A stretch of DNA of 18,018 bases from Flavobacteriales bacterium UBA7612 (GTDB lineage: Bacteria > Bacteroidota > Bacteroidia > Flavobacteriales > Weeksellaceae): the NCBI GenBank assembly GCA_002484335.1, contig DLJQ01000018.1, forward strand, positions 241,065 through 259,082, in the 5' to 3' direction. Position numbers and translations under genes: made by a program. Below the pieces are notes generated by a model, which was not told the DNA's origin, searched no databases, and was given only the letters and a program-made list of their open reading frames with translations. Of the stretch, positions 7,034 to 13,915 are shown piece after piece; the first letter of the stretch is position 1, and every line of letters starts with the position of its first letter.

Positions 7034-7870
7034 ATGCAAACAAACATAAAAATAGAGTCGTTAAGAAATGTTGATATTAATGAATTATCAGCATTATACA
7101 ATTTGTCCTATAAGAATTACTATATACCAATTCATCTAAATGTAGATCAATTTCAGAAAAAACTGAAGATGGAAGACATTGATTTAGAATTTTCTATTGG
7201 TGCTTTTATAGATGATGTTTTAGTTGGATTTTTATTATATGGAATAAGAATTCAAAACAATCAAAAAGTAAGTTATATTGGTGGAACTGGTGTGTCACCT
7301 GAATTTAGAGGAAATAGAATAACACAACAAATGCTTGATTATAGTTTTTCTGAATTAAAGGCTATAAATGTAAAAAGTATTTATTTAGATGTGAACACTA
7401 AAAATGATTTTGCAATAAAAGCATATGAAACATGTGGTTTTGTAAAAACTAGAACTCTTAATAGTTACAAAGGTATTCCAATTTTAGTTGTAAACCCATT
7501 ACATGAAATTAAGACTTTTTCAGATTTAAATTTAATTACAGAAAACTTTTGGGATATAAAACCTACATGGAAAAATGATATCCAAAGTATTAAAAATATC
7601 ATTGATGATTGTTTAATTACAGGTATTTTTGAAGGTAATAATTTAGTTGCTTACAAAATCATTAATAAAAAGAATACTCGTATTTATGAATTTGGTGTTC
7701 ATCATGAATATAGAAATAGATACTTAGCTTCTATTCTATTTAGTGATTTAAAAAATAAAGAAATCAAAATGATAAATATTGATGAAAATGAATTGACTAC
7801 GAACAATTTCATCAAATCTCTTGGATTATCTATGTATGATAATCAATACGAAATGATTAAAACATTATAA
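7034..7870 (+). CDS. Tandem-domain GNAT-family N-acetyltransferase
   Basis: This 278-residue cytoplasmic protein probably transfers an acetyl group from acetyl-CoA to an amine. The start at 7034 (MQTNIKIESLRNVD) is preferred. An in-frame ATG at 6974 would add 20 residues that look like promoter sequence. The N-terminal GNAT domain, about residues 1-150, shows GAFIDDVLVGFLLYG, then the acetyl-CoA-binding motif A (GTGVSPEFRGNRITQQML), then IYLDVNTKNDFAIKAYETCG, a typical motif B. The second half, about 165-278, looks like a degenerate second GNAT fold (LITGIFEGNNLVAYKI, FGVHHEYRNRYLASILFSDL, FIKSLGLSMYDNQYEM), lacking the Gly-rich loop. The substrate is unknown. The gene stands alone between a structured intergenic region and a strong terminator. 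Confidence 0.82.
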   Translation: MQTNIKIESLRNVDINELSALYNLSYKNYYIPIHLNVDQFQKKLKMEDIDLEFSIGAFIDDVLVGFLLYGIRIQNNQKVSYIGGTGVSPEFRGNRITQQMLDYSFSELKAINVKSIYLDVNTKNDFAIKAYETCGFVKTRTLNSYKGIPILVVNPLHEIKTFSDLNLITENFWDIKPTWKNDIQSIKNIIDDCLITGIFEGNNLVAYKIINKKNTRIYEFGVHHEYRNRYLASILFSDLKNKEIKMINIDENELTTNNFIKSLGLSMYDNQYEMIKTL

Positions 7871-7874
7871 TAAT

Positions 7875-7906
7875 AAAAAAAGAACTTCAAATGAAGTTCT
7901 TTTTTT
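7875..7906. terminator. Bidirectional intrinsic terminator
   Basis: AGAACTTC (7881-7888), loop AAAT and GAAGTTCT (7893-7900) form a perfect stem, flanked by six As on the left and six Ts on the right. It sits between the convergent GNAT and SanA-family genes and should terminate both. Confidence 0.9.
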
Positions 7907-7915
7907 ATTACATAT

Positions 7916-8560
7916 TCAATTAATTTTTATCTTCTTTCCTAAAAATTTTGGCTGTATACCAAACCAATTATCAATAAAAACTTTTGTTCTAGCGAAAAAC
8001 TCTCTTACATTTGTTTTTAATCCTGCTTGTTTATTAACATCTTTAGCATTATACCCATAAGCATCAATCCCATTTTGTTTACCAATAAATATAGCTCGTT
8101 GATTATGAAATTTCTGAGAAACAACTATAAATTTTGATTGTCCAAATATTTCTTTTGCGCGAATCATTGAATCTAACGTTCTAAAACCAGCATAATCTAA
8201 ATAAATAACATTCTCTGGAATACCTTTTTCTATTAATGCTTTTTTCATTGTTTCTGGCTCATTATAATCTTTTCGTCCATGATCTCCACTTAAAATAAAA
8301 TGAGTCACTTTACCTGATTTGTATAGCTCATCGGCAGCAATAATTCTATAAGTAAAATAATAATTTTGGTAACCATTAACCAAATTAGGTGCTGTACCTA
8401 GAACCAAAGCAACTTTTGTTTCTGGCAATTCATTTACATTATATGTAACAAAATCTTTTGTCGATTTCTCTATTTTATAATTAGCATAAAAACTAAAAAG
8501 AACAACCACTAATAGTAGAAGTAGGAAATAAATAATTGTCTTTTTAAAAAATTTCTTCAT
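7916..8560 (-). CDS. sanA: SanA/YdcF-family (DUF218) membrane-anchored protein
   Basis: This 214-residue protein has one N-terminal transmembrane segment (residues 8-25, IIYFLLLLLVVVLFSFYA) and an extracytoplasmic DUF218 domain. The domain shows the SanA-type pattern in order: VALVLGTAPN, YFTYRIIAADELYKSGKV, FILSGDHGRKDYNEPETM, LIEKGIPENVIYLDYAGF, RTLDSMIRAKEIF, FIVVSQKFHNQRAIFI and GIDAYGY. Escherichia coli SanA affects envelope permeability and vancomycin sensitivity at high temperature; its biochemical activity is not settled. Length and layout are normal for the family. A near -7 box (TACATTTC, minus strand at 8581-8588, one mismatch) lies upstream. A HIT-family pseudogene precedes it on the same strand. 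Confidence 0.85.
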   Translation of the reverse strand: MKKFFKKTIIYFLLLLLVVVLFSFYANYKIEKSTKDFVTYNVNELPETKVALVLGTAPNLVNGYQNYYFTYRIIAADELYKSGKVTHFILSGDHGRKDYNEPETMKKALIEKGIPENVIYLDYAGFRTLDSMIRAKEIFGQSKFIVVSQKFHNQRAIFIGKQNGIDAYGYNAKDVNKQAGLKTNVREFFARTKVFIDNWFGIQPKFLGKKIKIN

Positions 8561-8609
8561 AGGAAGCTATTTGGATTTTTGAAATGTAATCGAAAATAAA
8601 ACTTTTTTT

Positions 8610-8951
8610 TTATTCTTTTCTATAAACCCAATCAAAACCATCATTATGATATCTAGGAAATAAGTGAACATGTAAATGCCCTATATCATTAAAATCTCCT
8701 CCATTTTGCATAATTGTATATCCATCTAAATTATATTCTTTTTTCAATTGAATTAATATTTTTTTAGAAAGTAAAGTTAATTTCAACAGTAAAGAATCCT
8801 CTAATTCATCAAAATCTAACACATCAATTTTAGGTATTATAGGTAAATGACCTTTATTTATAGATCAATATCCAAAAAAGCTAAAAAATTTTCATCTTCA
8901 TAACTAAGTTATTATAAGTTATTGTTTTATAATATTTTACAAGAAAATACA
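8610..8951 (-). pseudogene. HIT-family protein pseudogene (frameshifts, lost start)
   Basis: The C-terminal half is open from about 8866 and keeps the catalytic HIT motif: GHLHVHLFPRYHNDGF, preceded by DGYTIMQNGGDFNDI. HIT proteins are nucleotide hydrolases or transferases of about 130 residues. Reading upstream, INKGHLPIIPKIDVLDFDE is in this frame, but the preceding family block YEDENFLAFLDID (about 8869-8907) is in another, separated by an apparent one-base deletion near 8860-8866. Further upstream, TGT ATT TTC then TTGTAAAATATTA (8930-8951) would restore the family N-terminus CIFCKIL if one T were removed. In-frame stops (TAATAA) lie between these blocks, and no ATG is present at the expected start. 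Several independent lesions make this a decayed gene rather than a single sequencing error. The retained 70-residue piece begins only with GTG and is probably non-functional. Confidence 0.85.
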
Positions 8952-8996
8952 ATTTTGTTTAAATTTTTAATTAAAAATACTTATCTTAAACAAAAT
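8952..8996. repeat. 11-bp inverted repeat around an AT palindrome
   Basis: ATTTTGTTTAA (8952-8962) and TTAAACAAAAT (8986-8996) are perfect inverted repeats. Between them lies the 14-bp palindrome TTTTTAATTAAAAA (8964-8977). The structure fills the gap between the HIT pseudogene and the divergent lipoprotein gene. It could be a protein-binding site or a cruciform-prone sequence. Confidence 0.5.
8967..8982 (+). repeat. 16-bp direct repeat, copy 1
   Basis: TTAATTAAAAATACTT here is identical to 9720-9735. The two copies flank the lipoprotein gene in the same orientation and both continue into A/T-rich, weakly similar sequence. Confidence 0.5.
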
Positions 8997-9004
8997 ACTA
9001 CCAA

Positions 9005-9580
9005 ATGAAAAAAATTATATTATTACTATCTTGTGCTTCTATCTGTTCTTTTACTTTTAGTTGTAGTAGTGATGATGACACCGATTCTAGTGTTCTATCA
9101 TATGAAAAATTGTTAAAAGAATCTGAAGAAAATTCTAAAATTCTAAATGACTTAAACCAAAATTTTATAACTACTAATGAAAATATCAGATTAAAGCCTC
9201 TTGAAATTAATACTAGCCCTTGGGATAATAGACCAATTTTTCAAACCTTGGGCACAAGAACTATCACTAAAAATCCTGCTAATAAAAAAGGTTATTATTC
9301 TTTTGTTTTCAAACCTGATATTGCAAAAAAATATGGTATACCTCCTGGACCTTATTGGTGTGAATTCTGGACTATTTCAGCAAGAGCTGAGTTGCCTGTA
9401 AACACACTAGCTTCAAGAGCTTTAGACACAGACCTAAAAGGATACTTAGCATTTAAACCACACAATAACAAAGAGGAACTTGGTGTAAGATATTCTACAA
9501 CTGCAAATGGGTCATATCAAACTATAACCATGAGTACAAATTATTTTGTAATAGCTACTGATAGATCTGGATTGCTGTAA
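9005..9580 (+). CDS. Unrecognised lipoprotein, 3' end frameshifted
   Basis: This ORF encodes 191 residues that I cannot place in a known family. It has a signal peptide (MKKIILLLSCASICSFTFSC) with lipidated Cys20, followed at once by SSDDD. An acidic stretch just after the Cys is a feature of surface-exposed Bacteroidetes lipoproteins. A polar, Asn- and Glu-rich linker (about 30-65) leads to a beta-rich domain with YYSFVFKPDIAKKYG, PPGPYWCEFWTISARAEL and SYQTITMSTNYFVIATDRSG. The ORF stops at 9580 after DRSGLL. Deleting one T near 9572-9573 would explain this: adding it back reads DRSGF-AVNKTIPHESFRNGEFRF-SYQYIQW and then stops at 9651. The truncated protein may still fold, so I list it as a CDS with a probable late frameshift. 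Confidence 0.7.
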   Translation: MKKIILLLSCASICSFTFSCSSDDDTDSSVLSYEKLLKESEENSKILNDLNQNFITTNENIRLKPLEINTSPWDNRPIFQTLGTRTITKNPANKKGYYSFVFKPDIAKKYGIPPGPYWCEFWTISARAELPVNTLASRALDTDLKGYLAFKPHNNKEELGVRYSTTANGSYQTITMSTNYFVIATDRSGLL

Positions 9581-9651
9581 ACAAAACAATTCCTCATGAA
9601 TCTTTTAGAAATGGAGAATTTAGATTCTCTTATCAATATATTCAATGGTAA
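9574..9651 (+). pseudogene. Displaced 3' end of the lipoprotein gene
   Basis: In the frame one base off from the lipoprotein ORF, codons from GCT at 9574 read AVNKTIPHESFRNGEFRF then SYQYIQW and stop at TAA 9649-9651. The aromatic, charged composition looks like a genuine protein C-terminus rather than random AT-rich translation. It restores a reasonable domain end for the upstream ORF. Confidence 0.65.
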
Positions 9652-9894
9652 AACCATTCTAAAATAATTTTATACCTTTTAAAATTAAGGCAATAACAAC
9701 TATAAAAATTTAAATAAAATTAATTAAAAATACTTTTTCTAAAAAACAATCGATATTTAGAATAAAATTCTAAACTGAGACAAATTATAAATTAAAAATC
9801 AATTGAATTAAGATGTATTATTAACTTAGTTTTTTGTCTTATAAATAATTCTTCATTTCACTGATTATCATTTTTTTATTATAAATAGAATAAA
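9652..9894. other. Intergenic region without a gene
   Basis: I see no ORF of interest here. It contains the second 16-bp direct repeat (9720-9735), a TTTAGAAT-AAA-ATTCTAAA hairpin (9756-9774), and an AGACAAA/TTTGTCT inverted pair (9778-9784 and 9833-9839). A weak AATGG/CCATT hairpin at 9644-9658 overlaps the displaced lipoprotein end. There is no clear intrinsic terminator. Confidence 0.5.
9720..9735 (+). repeat. 16-bp direct repeat, copy 2
   Basis: This is identical to 8967-8982, about 750 nt away, on the other side of the lipoprotein gene. It may be a duplicated promoter-region fragment or a recombination scar. Confidence 0.5.
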
Positions 9895-9902
9895 TAATTT
9901 TG
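9895..9902 (+). promoter_or_regulatory. Putative -7 box of the metH operon
   Basis: TAATTTTG matches TAnnTTTG exactly. Its 3' end is 7 nt before the first base of riboswitch stem P1 (9910), so transcription would begin right at the start of the aptamer. No clear -33 element is visible. Confidence 0.6.
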
Positions 9903-9909
9903 CATAACG

Positions 9910-10011
9910 CTTTATGACGAAAGATTGAGGGAATAGGCCCTATGAAATCTTAGCAACCCAAAGTAAGTTGGGTGCTACATCCTACTCTTTTTTAAAAAGA
10001 GAAATATGAAG
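9910..10011 (+). promoter_or_regulatory. SAM-I (S-box) riboswitch
   Basis: The conserved S-box core is present: GAGGGA at 9927-9932, GGCCC, TATGAAA, GCAACC at 9953-9958, then GGTGCTA with ATCC at 9972-9983. The stems can be drawn. P1 pairs CTTTAT (9910-9915) with ATGAAG (10006-10011, one G-U). P2 pairs AAGATT (9921-9926) with AATCTT (9946-9951), with an inner GGG/CCC. P3 pairs ACCCAA (9956-9961) with TTGGGT (9969-9974). P4 pairs CTCTTTTT (9986-9993) with AAAAAGAG (9994-10001). It sits immediately upstream of metH, as expected for a SAM sensor repressing methionine synthesis. I see no intrinsic terminator after P1, so control may be translational. Confidence 0.9.
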
Positions 10012-10062
10012 AAATATGAGAACAACTTCCACTTTCGTTATACAGTCAAATTTTTATACAAA

Positions 10063-11061
10063 ATGACATTAAACGATATATTAAAAGAACGAATTGTTAT
10101 TCTTGATGGTGCTATGGGAACTATGATACAAAAGCACAATTTACAAGAAGAAGATTACAGAGGAGAAAGATTTAAGGATTTTCATACTTCGCTAAAAGGA
10201 AATAATGATTTATTGGTTCTTACACAACCAAAAATAATAAAAGACATTCATAGAGAATATTTAGAAGCTGGTGCTGATTTGTTAGAAACTAACACATTCA
10301 ATGCTAATATAATTTCTATGGTTGATTATGACATGGTTGATTTAGTTGATGAATTAAACTATGAAGCAGTACGTTTAGCAAAAGAAGCTTGTATAGAATA
10401 TTCTACACCTGATAAACCTCGTTTTGTTGTTGGCTCACTAGGTCCTACGAATAAAACTGCATCTATATCTCCACAAGTTAACGATCCTAGTTATAGAGAT
10501 ATAGACTTTGATACATTAGCCAATGTTTATTATCGACAAGCTAAAACAATGCTAGAAGCTGGTGCTGACGCCTTACTTGTAGAAACTATTTTTGATACTT
10601 TAAATGCCAAAGCTGCATTTTTTGGAATACAAGATGCTATTGATGAAACAGGAATAAATGTACCATTAATGGCTTCTGGAACAATAACAGATAAATCTGG
10701 TCGTACATTATCTGGACAAACAACAGAAGCATTTCTTATTTCATTAGAACATATCGATTTACTTTCTATTGGACTAAATTGTGCTTTAGGAGCATCAGAT
10801 TTAATTCCTTATTTAGAAGTTCTTGCAGAAAAAGCTCCTTTCTATGTAAGCGCCTATCCAAATGCAGGATTACCAAATGCATTTGGTGGATATGATGAGA
10901 CAGCAGAAATGATGCTAGATAATATACGTCCTTTTTTAGACAAAAAATTAGTGAATATAATTGGAGGTTGTTGTGGTTCAACTCCTAATCATATAAAACT
11001 GATGGCTGATTTAGCAAAACAATATGAACCAAGAAAAATAGATGAACGATGTCAGGTATAA
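10063..11061 (+). CDS. metH: Split methionine synthase, homocysteine-binding module
   Basis: This 332-residue polypeptide corresponds to the N-terminal homocysteine S-methyltransferase domain of cobalamin-dependent MetH. It binds homocysteine through zinc. The family start ILDGAMGTMIQ appears close to the N-terminus, and LETNTFNAN, VGSLGPTNKT and LLVETIFDTLNAKAA follow. The zinc ligands are seen as the Cys in SIGLNCALGA and the Cys pair in GGCCGSTPNHI near the end. The start at 10063 (MTLNDILKERIVILDG) matches the usual length. An in-frame ATG at 10006 would add 19 residues but lies inside riboswitch stem P1. The gene overlaps the C-terminal MetH gene by 13 nt, so the modules are likely made together. 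This split is common in Flavobacteriia, so it is not a recent break. Confidence 0.92.
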   Translation: MTLNDILKERIVILDGAMGTMIQKHNLQEEDYRGERFKDFHTSLKGNNDLLVLTQPKIIKDIHREYLEAGADLLETNTFNANIISMVDYDMVDLVDELNYEAVRLAKEACIEYSTPDKPRFVVGSLGPTNKTASISPQVNDPSYRDIDFDTLANVYYRQAKTMLEAGADALLVETIFDTLNAKAAFFGIQDAIDETGINVPLMASGTITDKSGRTLSGQTTEAFLISLEHIDLLSIGLNCALGASDLIPYLEVLAEKAPFYVSAYPNAGLPNAFGGYDETAEMMLDNIRPFLDKKLVNIIGGCCGSTPNHIKLMADLAKQYEPRKIDERCQV

Positions 11062-13715
11062 AAATTCAACTTTCTGGATTAGAACCACTAATTATTCGAG
11101 AAAATTCCAATTTTGTAAATGTTGGAGAGCGTACAAACGTAACAGGTTCTAAACGTTTTTTACGATTAATAAAAGAAGAAAAATTTGAAGAAGCACTTCA
11201 AGTTGCTCGCGACCAGGTTGAAGGTGGTGCACAAGTCATTGATATCAACATGGATGAGGGAATGATTGATGGTGTTGCTTCTATGGTTAAATATTTACGA
11301 TTAGTTGCCTCTGAACCAGATATTTCTAGAGTTCCTATTATGATAGATTCTTCTAAATGGGAAATTATAGAAGCTGGTTTAAAAAATGTTCAAGGAAAAG
11401 CAATTGTGAATTCTATTTCTCTGAAAGAAGGAGAACAACTTTTCATAGAACATGCAAAAAAAATAAAACGTTATGGTGCAGCTGCTATTATTATGGCTTT
11501 TGATGAAAAAGGACAAGCTGACAACTACGAACGTAGAATAGAAATTGTAAAACGATCTTATTATATCTTGGTTAATGAAGTAAAATTCAACCCAAGAAAT
11601 ATAATATTTGATATTAATATATTTCCTGTTGCAACAGGAATGGAAGAACATCGTAGAAATGCAATCGACTTTTTTAATGCGACAAAATGGATCAAAGAAA
11701 ATTTACCTCATGCAATGGTTTCTGGTGGTGTTTCGAATGTTTCGTTTTCTTTTAGAGGAAACAATGCTGTTCGTGAAGCAATGCACACTGTTTTTCTATA
11801 TCATGCCATAAAAAATGGAATGGATATGGGAATTGTAAATCCCGAAATGATTGAGATTTATGATGATATTCCAAAAGATTTACTAGAACATGTAGAAGAT
11901 GTCCTTTTAGATAGACGAGATGATGCTACAGAGCGTTTAATTGACTTTGCCGAAGGATTAAAAGGTATTACAAAAGAAAAGAAAAAAGATGATGCTTGGC
12001 GAGAATTACCTTTAGAAAAGCGAATAGAGATAGCTTTAGTAAAAGGTATTACTGAATTTATTGACCAAGATACGGCTGAGGCTTTAGAAAAAATAGAATC
12101 ACCATTACGAGTAATTGAAGGTCCTTTGATGGATGGAATGAATGTCGTTGGTGACTTATTTGGAAGCGGAAAAATGTTTTTACCACAAGTTGTAAAATCT
12201 GCTCGTGTAATGAAAAAAGCTGTGGCATATTTAACTCCTTATTTGGAAGAAGAAAAACTTAGAAATAAATCGGATAAAGAACCTGCTAAAATTTTAATCG
12301 CTACTGTAAAAGGTGATGTGCACGATATTGGTAAAAATATTGTTTCAGTTGTTTTGAGTTGTAATGGTTTCGAAATGATAGATCTTGGTGTGATGGTTTC
12401 TTGCGAAACTATTCTTGAAGAAGCTAAAAAACAAAAAGTTGATGTCATTGGACTTTCTGGCTTAATAACTCCTTCCCTAGACGAAATGGTACATGTTGCC
12501 AAAGAAATGAAACGACTTAATTTTGATATTCCTTTAATGATTGGTGGAGCAACTACTTCTAAAGCACATACAGCTGTTAAAATAGCACCTGAATATGATA
12601 AAGCTATTCATGTTTTAGATGCTTCTCGTTCTGTTACTGTATGTACTAAATTATTAGGAGAGCAACAACATGAATTATTTTCAGAAACTGAAGCTGAATA
12701 CACAAAAATTAGAGAAGGCTTTTTAAACAGAGCAGTTTCAAAAGAATATTTATCCATTGAAGATGCTAGAAAAAATAAATTAAGAGTTGATTTTAAAGAA
12801 AATAAACCTTTTAAACCAAATCAATTGGGTGTTTACACTCATCATGCAGATGTGTCTGATCTAAAAGAGTTTATTGATTGGACTCCTTTTTTCAAAACAT
12901 GGGATTTACATGGAAAATTTCCTGCAATATTAGAAGATGAAGTTGTAGGAGAAAATGCAAAAGAATTGTATGTTGATGCATTGGCAATGCTAAATAGAAT
13001 TGAACAAGAAAATCTTGCAAAACCAAAAGGTATTTTTGGACTATTCAAAGCAAATACTGTTAATGATGATACAATAGAATTACTAGATGAAAATGACAAC
13101 AAAATAGATAATTTCTACACGATTCGTCAACAAGCTAAAAAATCTAAAAACGCTCCTAACCTATCGATTGCAGATTTTATTGCTGAAAAAGATTCTGGAA
13201 TACAAGATTATATTGGTGCCTTTGCTGTTACAGCAGGAACGGAAATAGAAGATTTTGCTAAAGAATATCAAGACAATCTAGATGATTATAATTCGATTAT
13301 GGTAAAAGCTATTGCTGATAGATTAGCTGAAGCTTATGCAGAATATTTACATAAATACGTAAGAACTGAAGCATGGGGATATGCAAAAGATGAAACATTG
13401 TCGAATACCGAATTGATTGCAGAAAAGTATAAAGGAATTCGTCCTGCTCCTGGATATCCTGCTTGTCCAGATCATTTAGAAAAAGAAACTATTTTCAAGA
13501 TTTTGGATGTTGAAAATAATATTGATATTCATTTAACAAGTTCTTTGGCTATGTATCCTGTCTCTTCGGTTTCTGGTTATTATTTTGGAAATCCACAAGC
13601 TAAATATTTTGGGGTTGGAAAAATAAAGATGGATCAGATAGAAGATTTTGCAAAACGAAAAAATATTCCTGTTGATTTAGCTGAACGTTGGTTAGCACCG
13701 AATTTGGCTGATTAA
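11049..13715 (+). CDS. metH: Split methionine synthase, folate/cobalamin/activation modules
   Basis: This 888-residue polypeptide carries the rest of MetH. It transfers the methyl group of 5-methyltetrahydrofolate via cobalamin to homocysteine bound by the upstream protein. The pterin-binding domain covers about 15-275 (NVGERTNVTGSKRF, IDINMDEGMIDG, PIMIDSSKWEIIEAGL, NISL-type motif, GGVSNVSFSFRG). The cobalamin cap and binding domains follow at about 310-545. The cobalamin lower-ligand motif is D423-V-H425-D-I-G428, followed by GLSGLITPSLDEM and MIGGATTSKAH. The C-terminal SAM-binding reactivation domain includes EAWGYA and R798-PAPGYPACPDH809. All modules look intact. The ATG at 11049 overlaps the upstream gene by 13 nt, which suggests translational coupling. 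metF lies about 200 nt downstream. Confidence 0.95.
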   Translation: MSGIKIQLSGLEPLIIRENSNFVNVGERTNVTGSKRFLRLIKEEKFEEALQVARDQVEGGAQVIDINMDEGMIDGVASMVKYLRLVASEPDISRVPIMIDSSKWEIIEAGLKNVQGKAIVNSISLKEGEQLFIEHAKKIKRYGAAAIIMAFDEKGQADNYERRIEIVKRSYYILVNEVKFNPRNIIFDINIFPVATGMEEHRRNAIDFFNATKWIKENLPHAMVSGGVSNVSFSFRGNNAVREAMHTVFLYHAIKNGMDMGIVNPEMIEIYDDIPKDLLEHVEDVLLDRRDDATERLIDFAEGLKGITKEKKKDDAWRELPLEKRIEIALVKGITEFIDQDTAEALEKIESPLRVIEGPLMDGMNVVGDLFGSGKMFLPQVVKSARVMKKAVAYLTPYLEEEKLRNKSDKEPAKILIATVKGDVHDIGKNIVSVVLSCNGFEMIDLGVMVSCETILEEAKKQKVDVIGLSGLITPSLDEMVHVAKEMKRLNFDIPLMIGGATTSKAHTAVKIAPEYDKAIHVLDASRSVTVCTKLLGEQQHELFSETEAEYTKIREGFLNRAVSKEYLSIEDARKNKLRVDFKENKPFKPNQLGVYTHHADVSDLKEFIDWTPFFKTWDLHGKFPAILEDEVVGENAKELYVDALAMLNRIEQENLAKPKGIFGLFKANTVNDDTIELLDENDNKIDNFYTIRQQAKKSKNAPNLSIADFIAEKDSGIQDYIGAFAVTAGTEIEDFAKEYQDNLDDYNSIMVKAIADRLAEAYAEYLHKYVRTEAWGYAKDETLSNTELIAEKYKGIRPAPGYPACPDHLEKETIFKILDVENNIDIHLTSSLAMYPVSSVSGYYFGNPQAKYFGVGKIKMDQIEDFAKRKNIPVDLAERWLAPNLAD

Positions 13716-13738
13716 ATTTTAGAGAAAGTTAAATAAAG

Positions 13739-13772
13739 TGTTTTATTCATTTGAAAAATAATAAATAAAACA
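13739..13772 (+). other. 9-bp hairpin after metH
   Basis: TGTTTTATT (13739-13747) and AATAAAACA (13764-13772) form a perfect 9-bp stem. No T-run follows, so it is at best a weak terminator or a processing site. It ends 10 nt before the structured RNA below. Confidence 0.4.
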
Positions 13773-13782
13773 GATAATAAAT

Positions 13783-13853
13783 GCGACAGGGATTGAAGTG
13801 GAAATCCTTTTTTCTTAGAAAAAGATTGTAACGGAAAGCCAGCCCGGTCGCCC
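13783..13853 (+). ncRNA. Flavo-1-like structured RNA between metH and metF
   Basis: GCGAC (13783-13787) pairs with GTCGC (13847-13851) and closes the element. Inside are AGGGATTGAAGTGG, a hairpin built from CTTTTT (13806-13811) and AAAAAG (13819-13824) extended by AAT/ATT, and ACGGAAAGCC then AGCCCGG. This GC-containing block stands out against its AT-rich surroundings. The layout GCGACAGGGATTGAAG, a variable hairpin, GGAAAGCC and CCCGGTCGC resembles the conserved flavobacterial intergenic element I recall as Flavo-1 (Rfam). The exact family name should be treated as provisional. No function is established for it. It lies in the metH-metF gap on the plus strand. Confidence 0.65.
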
Positions 13854-13867
13854 AAATAAAAAAAATA

Positions 13868-13895
13868 AAAGTTCTCAAAATGAAATTTGAACTTT
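13868..13895 (+). terminator. Hairpin downstream of the structured RNA
   Basis: AAAGTT (13868-13873) and CAAA (13876-13879) pair with TTTG (13886-13889) and AACTTT (13890-13895), with a 2-nt bulge and loop ATGAAA. Only ATTAAA follows rather than a T-run. It may end the upstream RNA partially, or leave metF on the operon transcript. Confidence 0.35.
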
Positions 13896-13915
13896 ATTAA
13901 ACGAAAAATAAATTA

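Noticed and set aside
8610..8822. Stand-alone 70-residue HIT protein
   Set aside because: It starts at GTG within a HIT family block, and the missing N-terminal half is still recognisable upstream in other frames, so this is a fragment of a pseudogene.
9201..9401. 66-codon ORF inside the lipoprotein gene
   Set aside because: It is an out-of-frame shadow of a gene with a convincing signal peptide and domain.
11049..11061. Overlap of the two metH genes as a frameshift mutation
   Set aside because: Both proteins have complete domain boundaries, and the same split is known in other Bacteroidetes, so it is a true two-gene arrangement.
11379..13102. Several minus-strand ORFs and one plus-strand ORF inside metH
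   Set aside because: They are shadows with low-complexity composition overlapping a gene with all MetH motifs intact.
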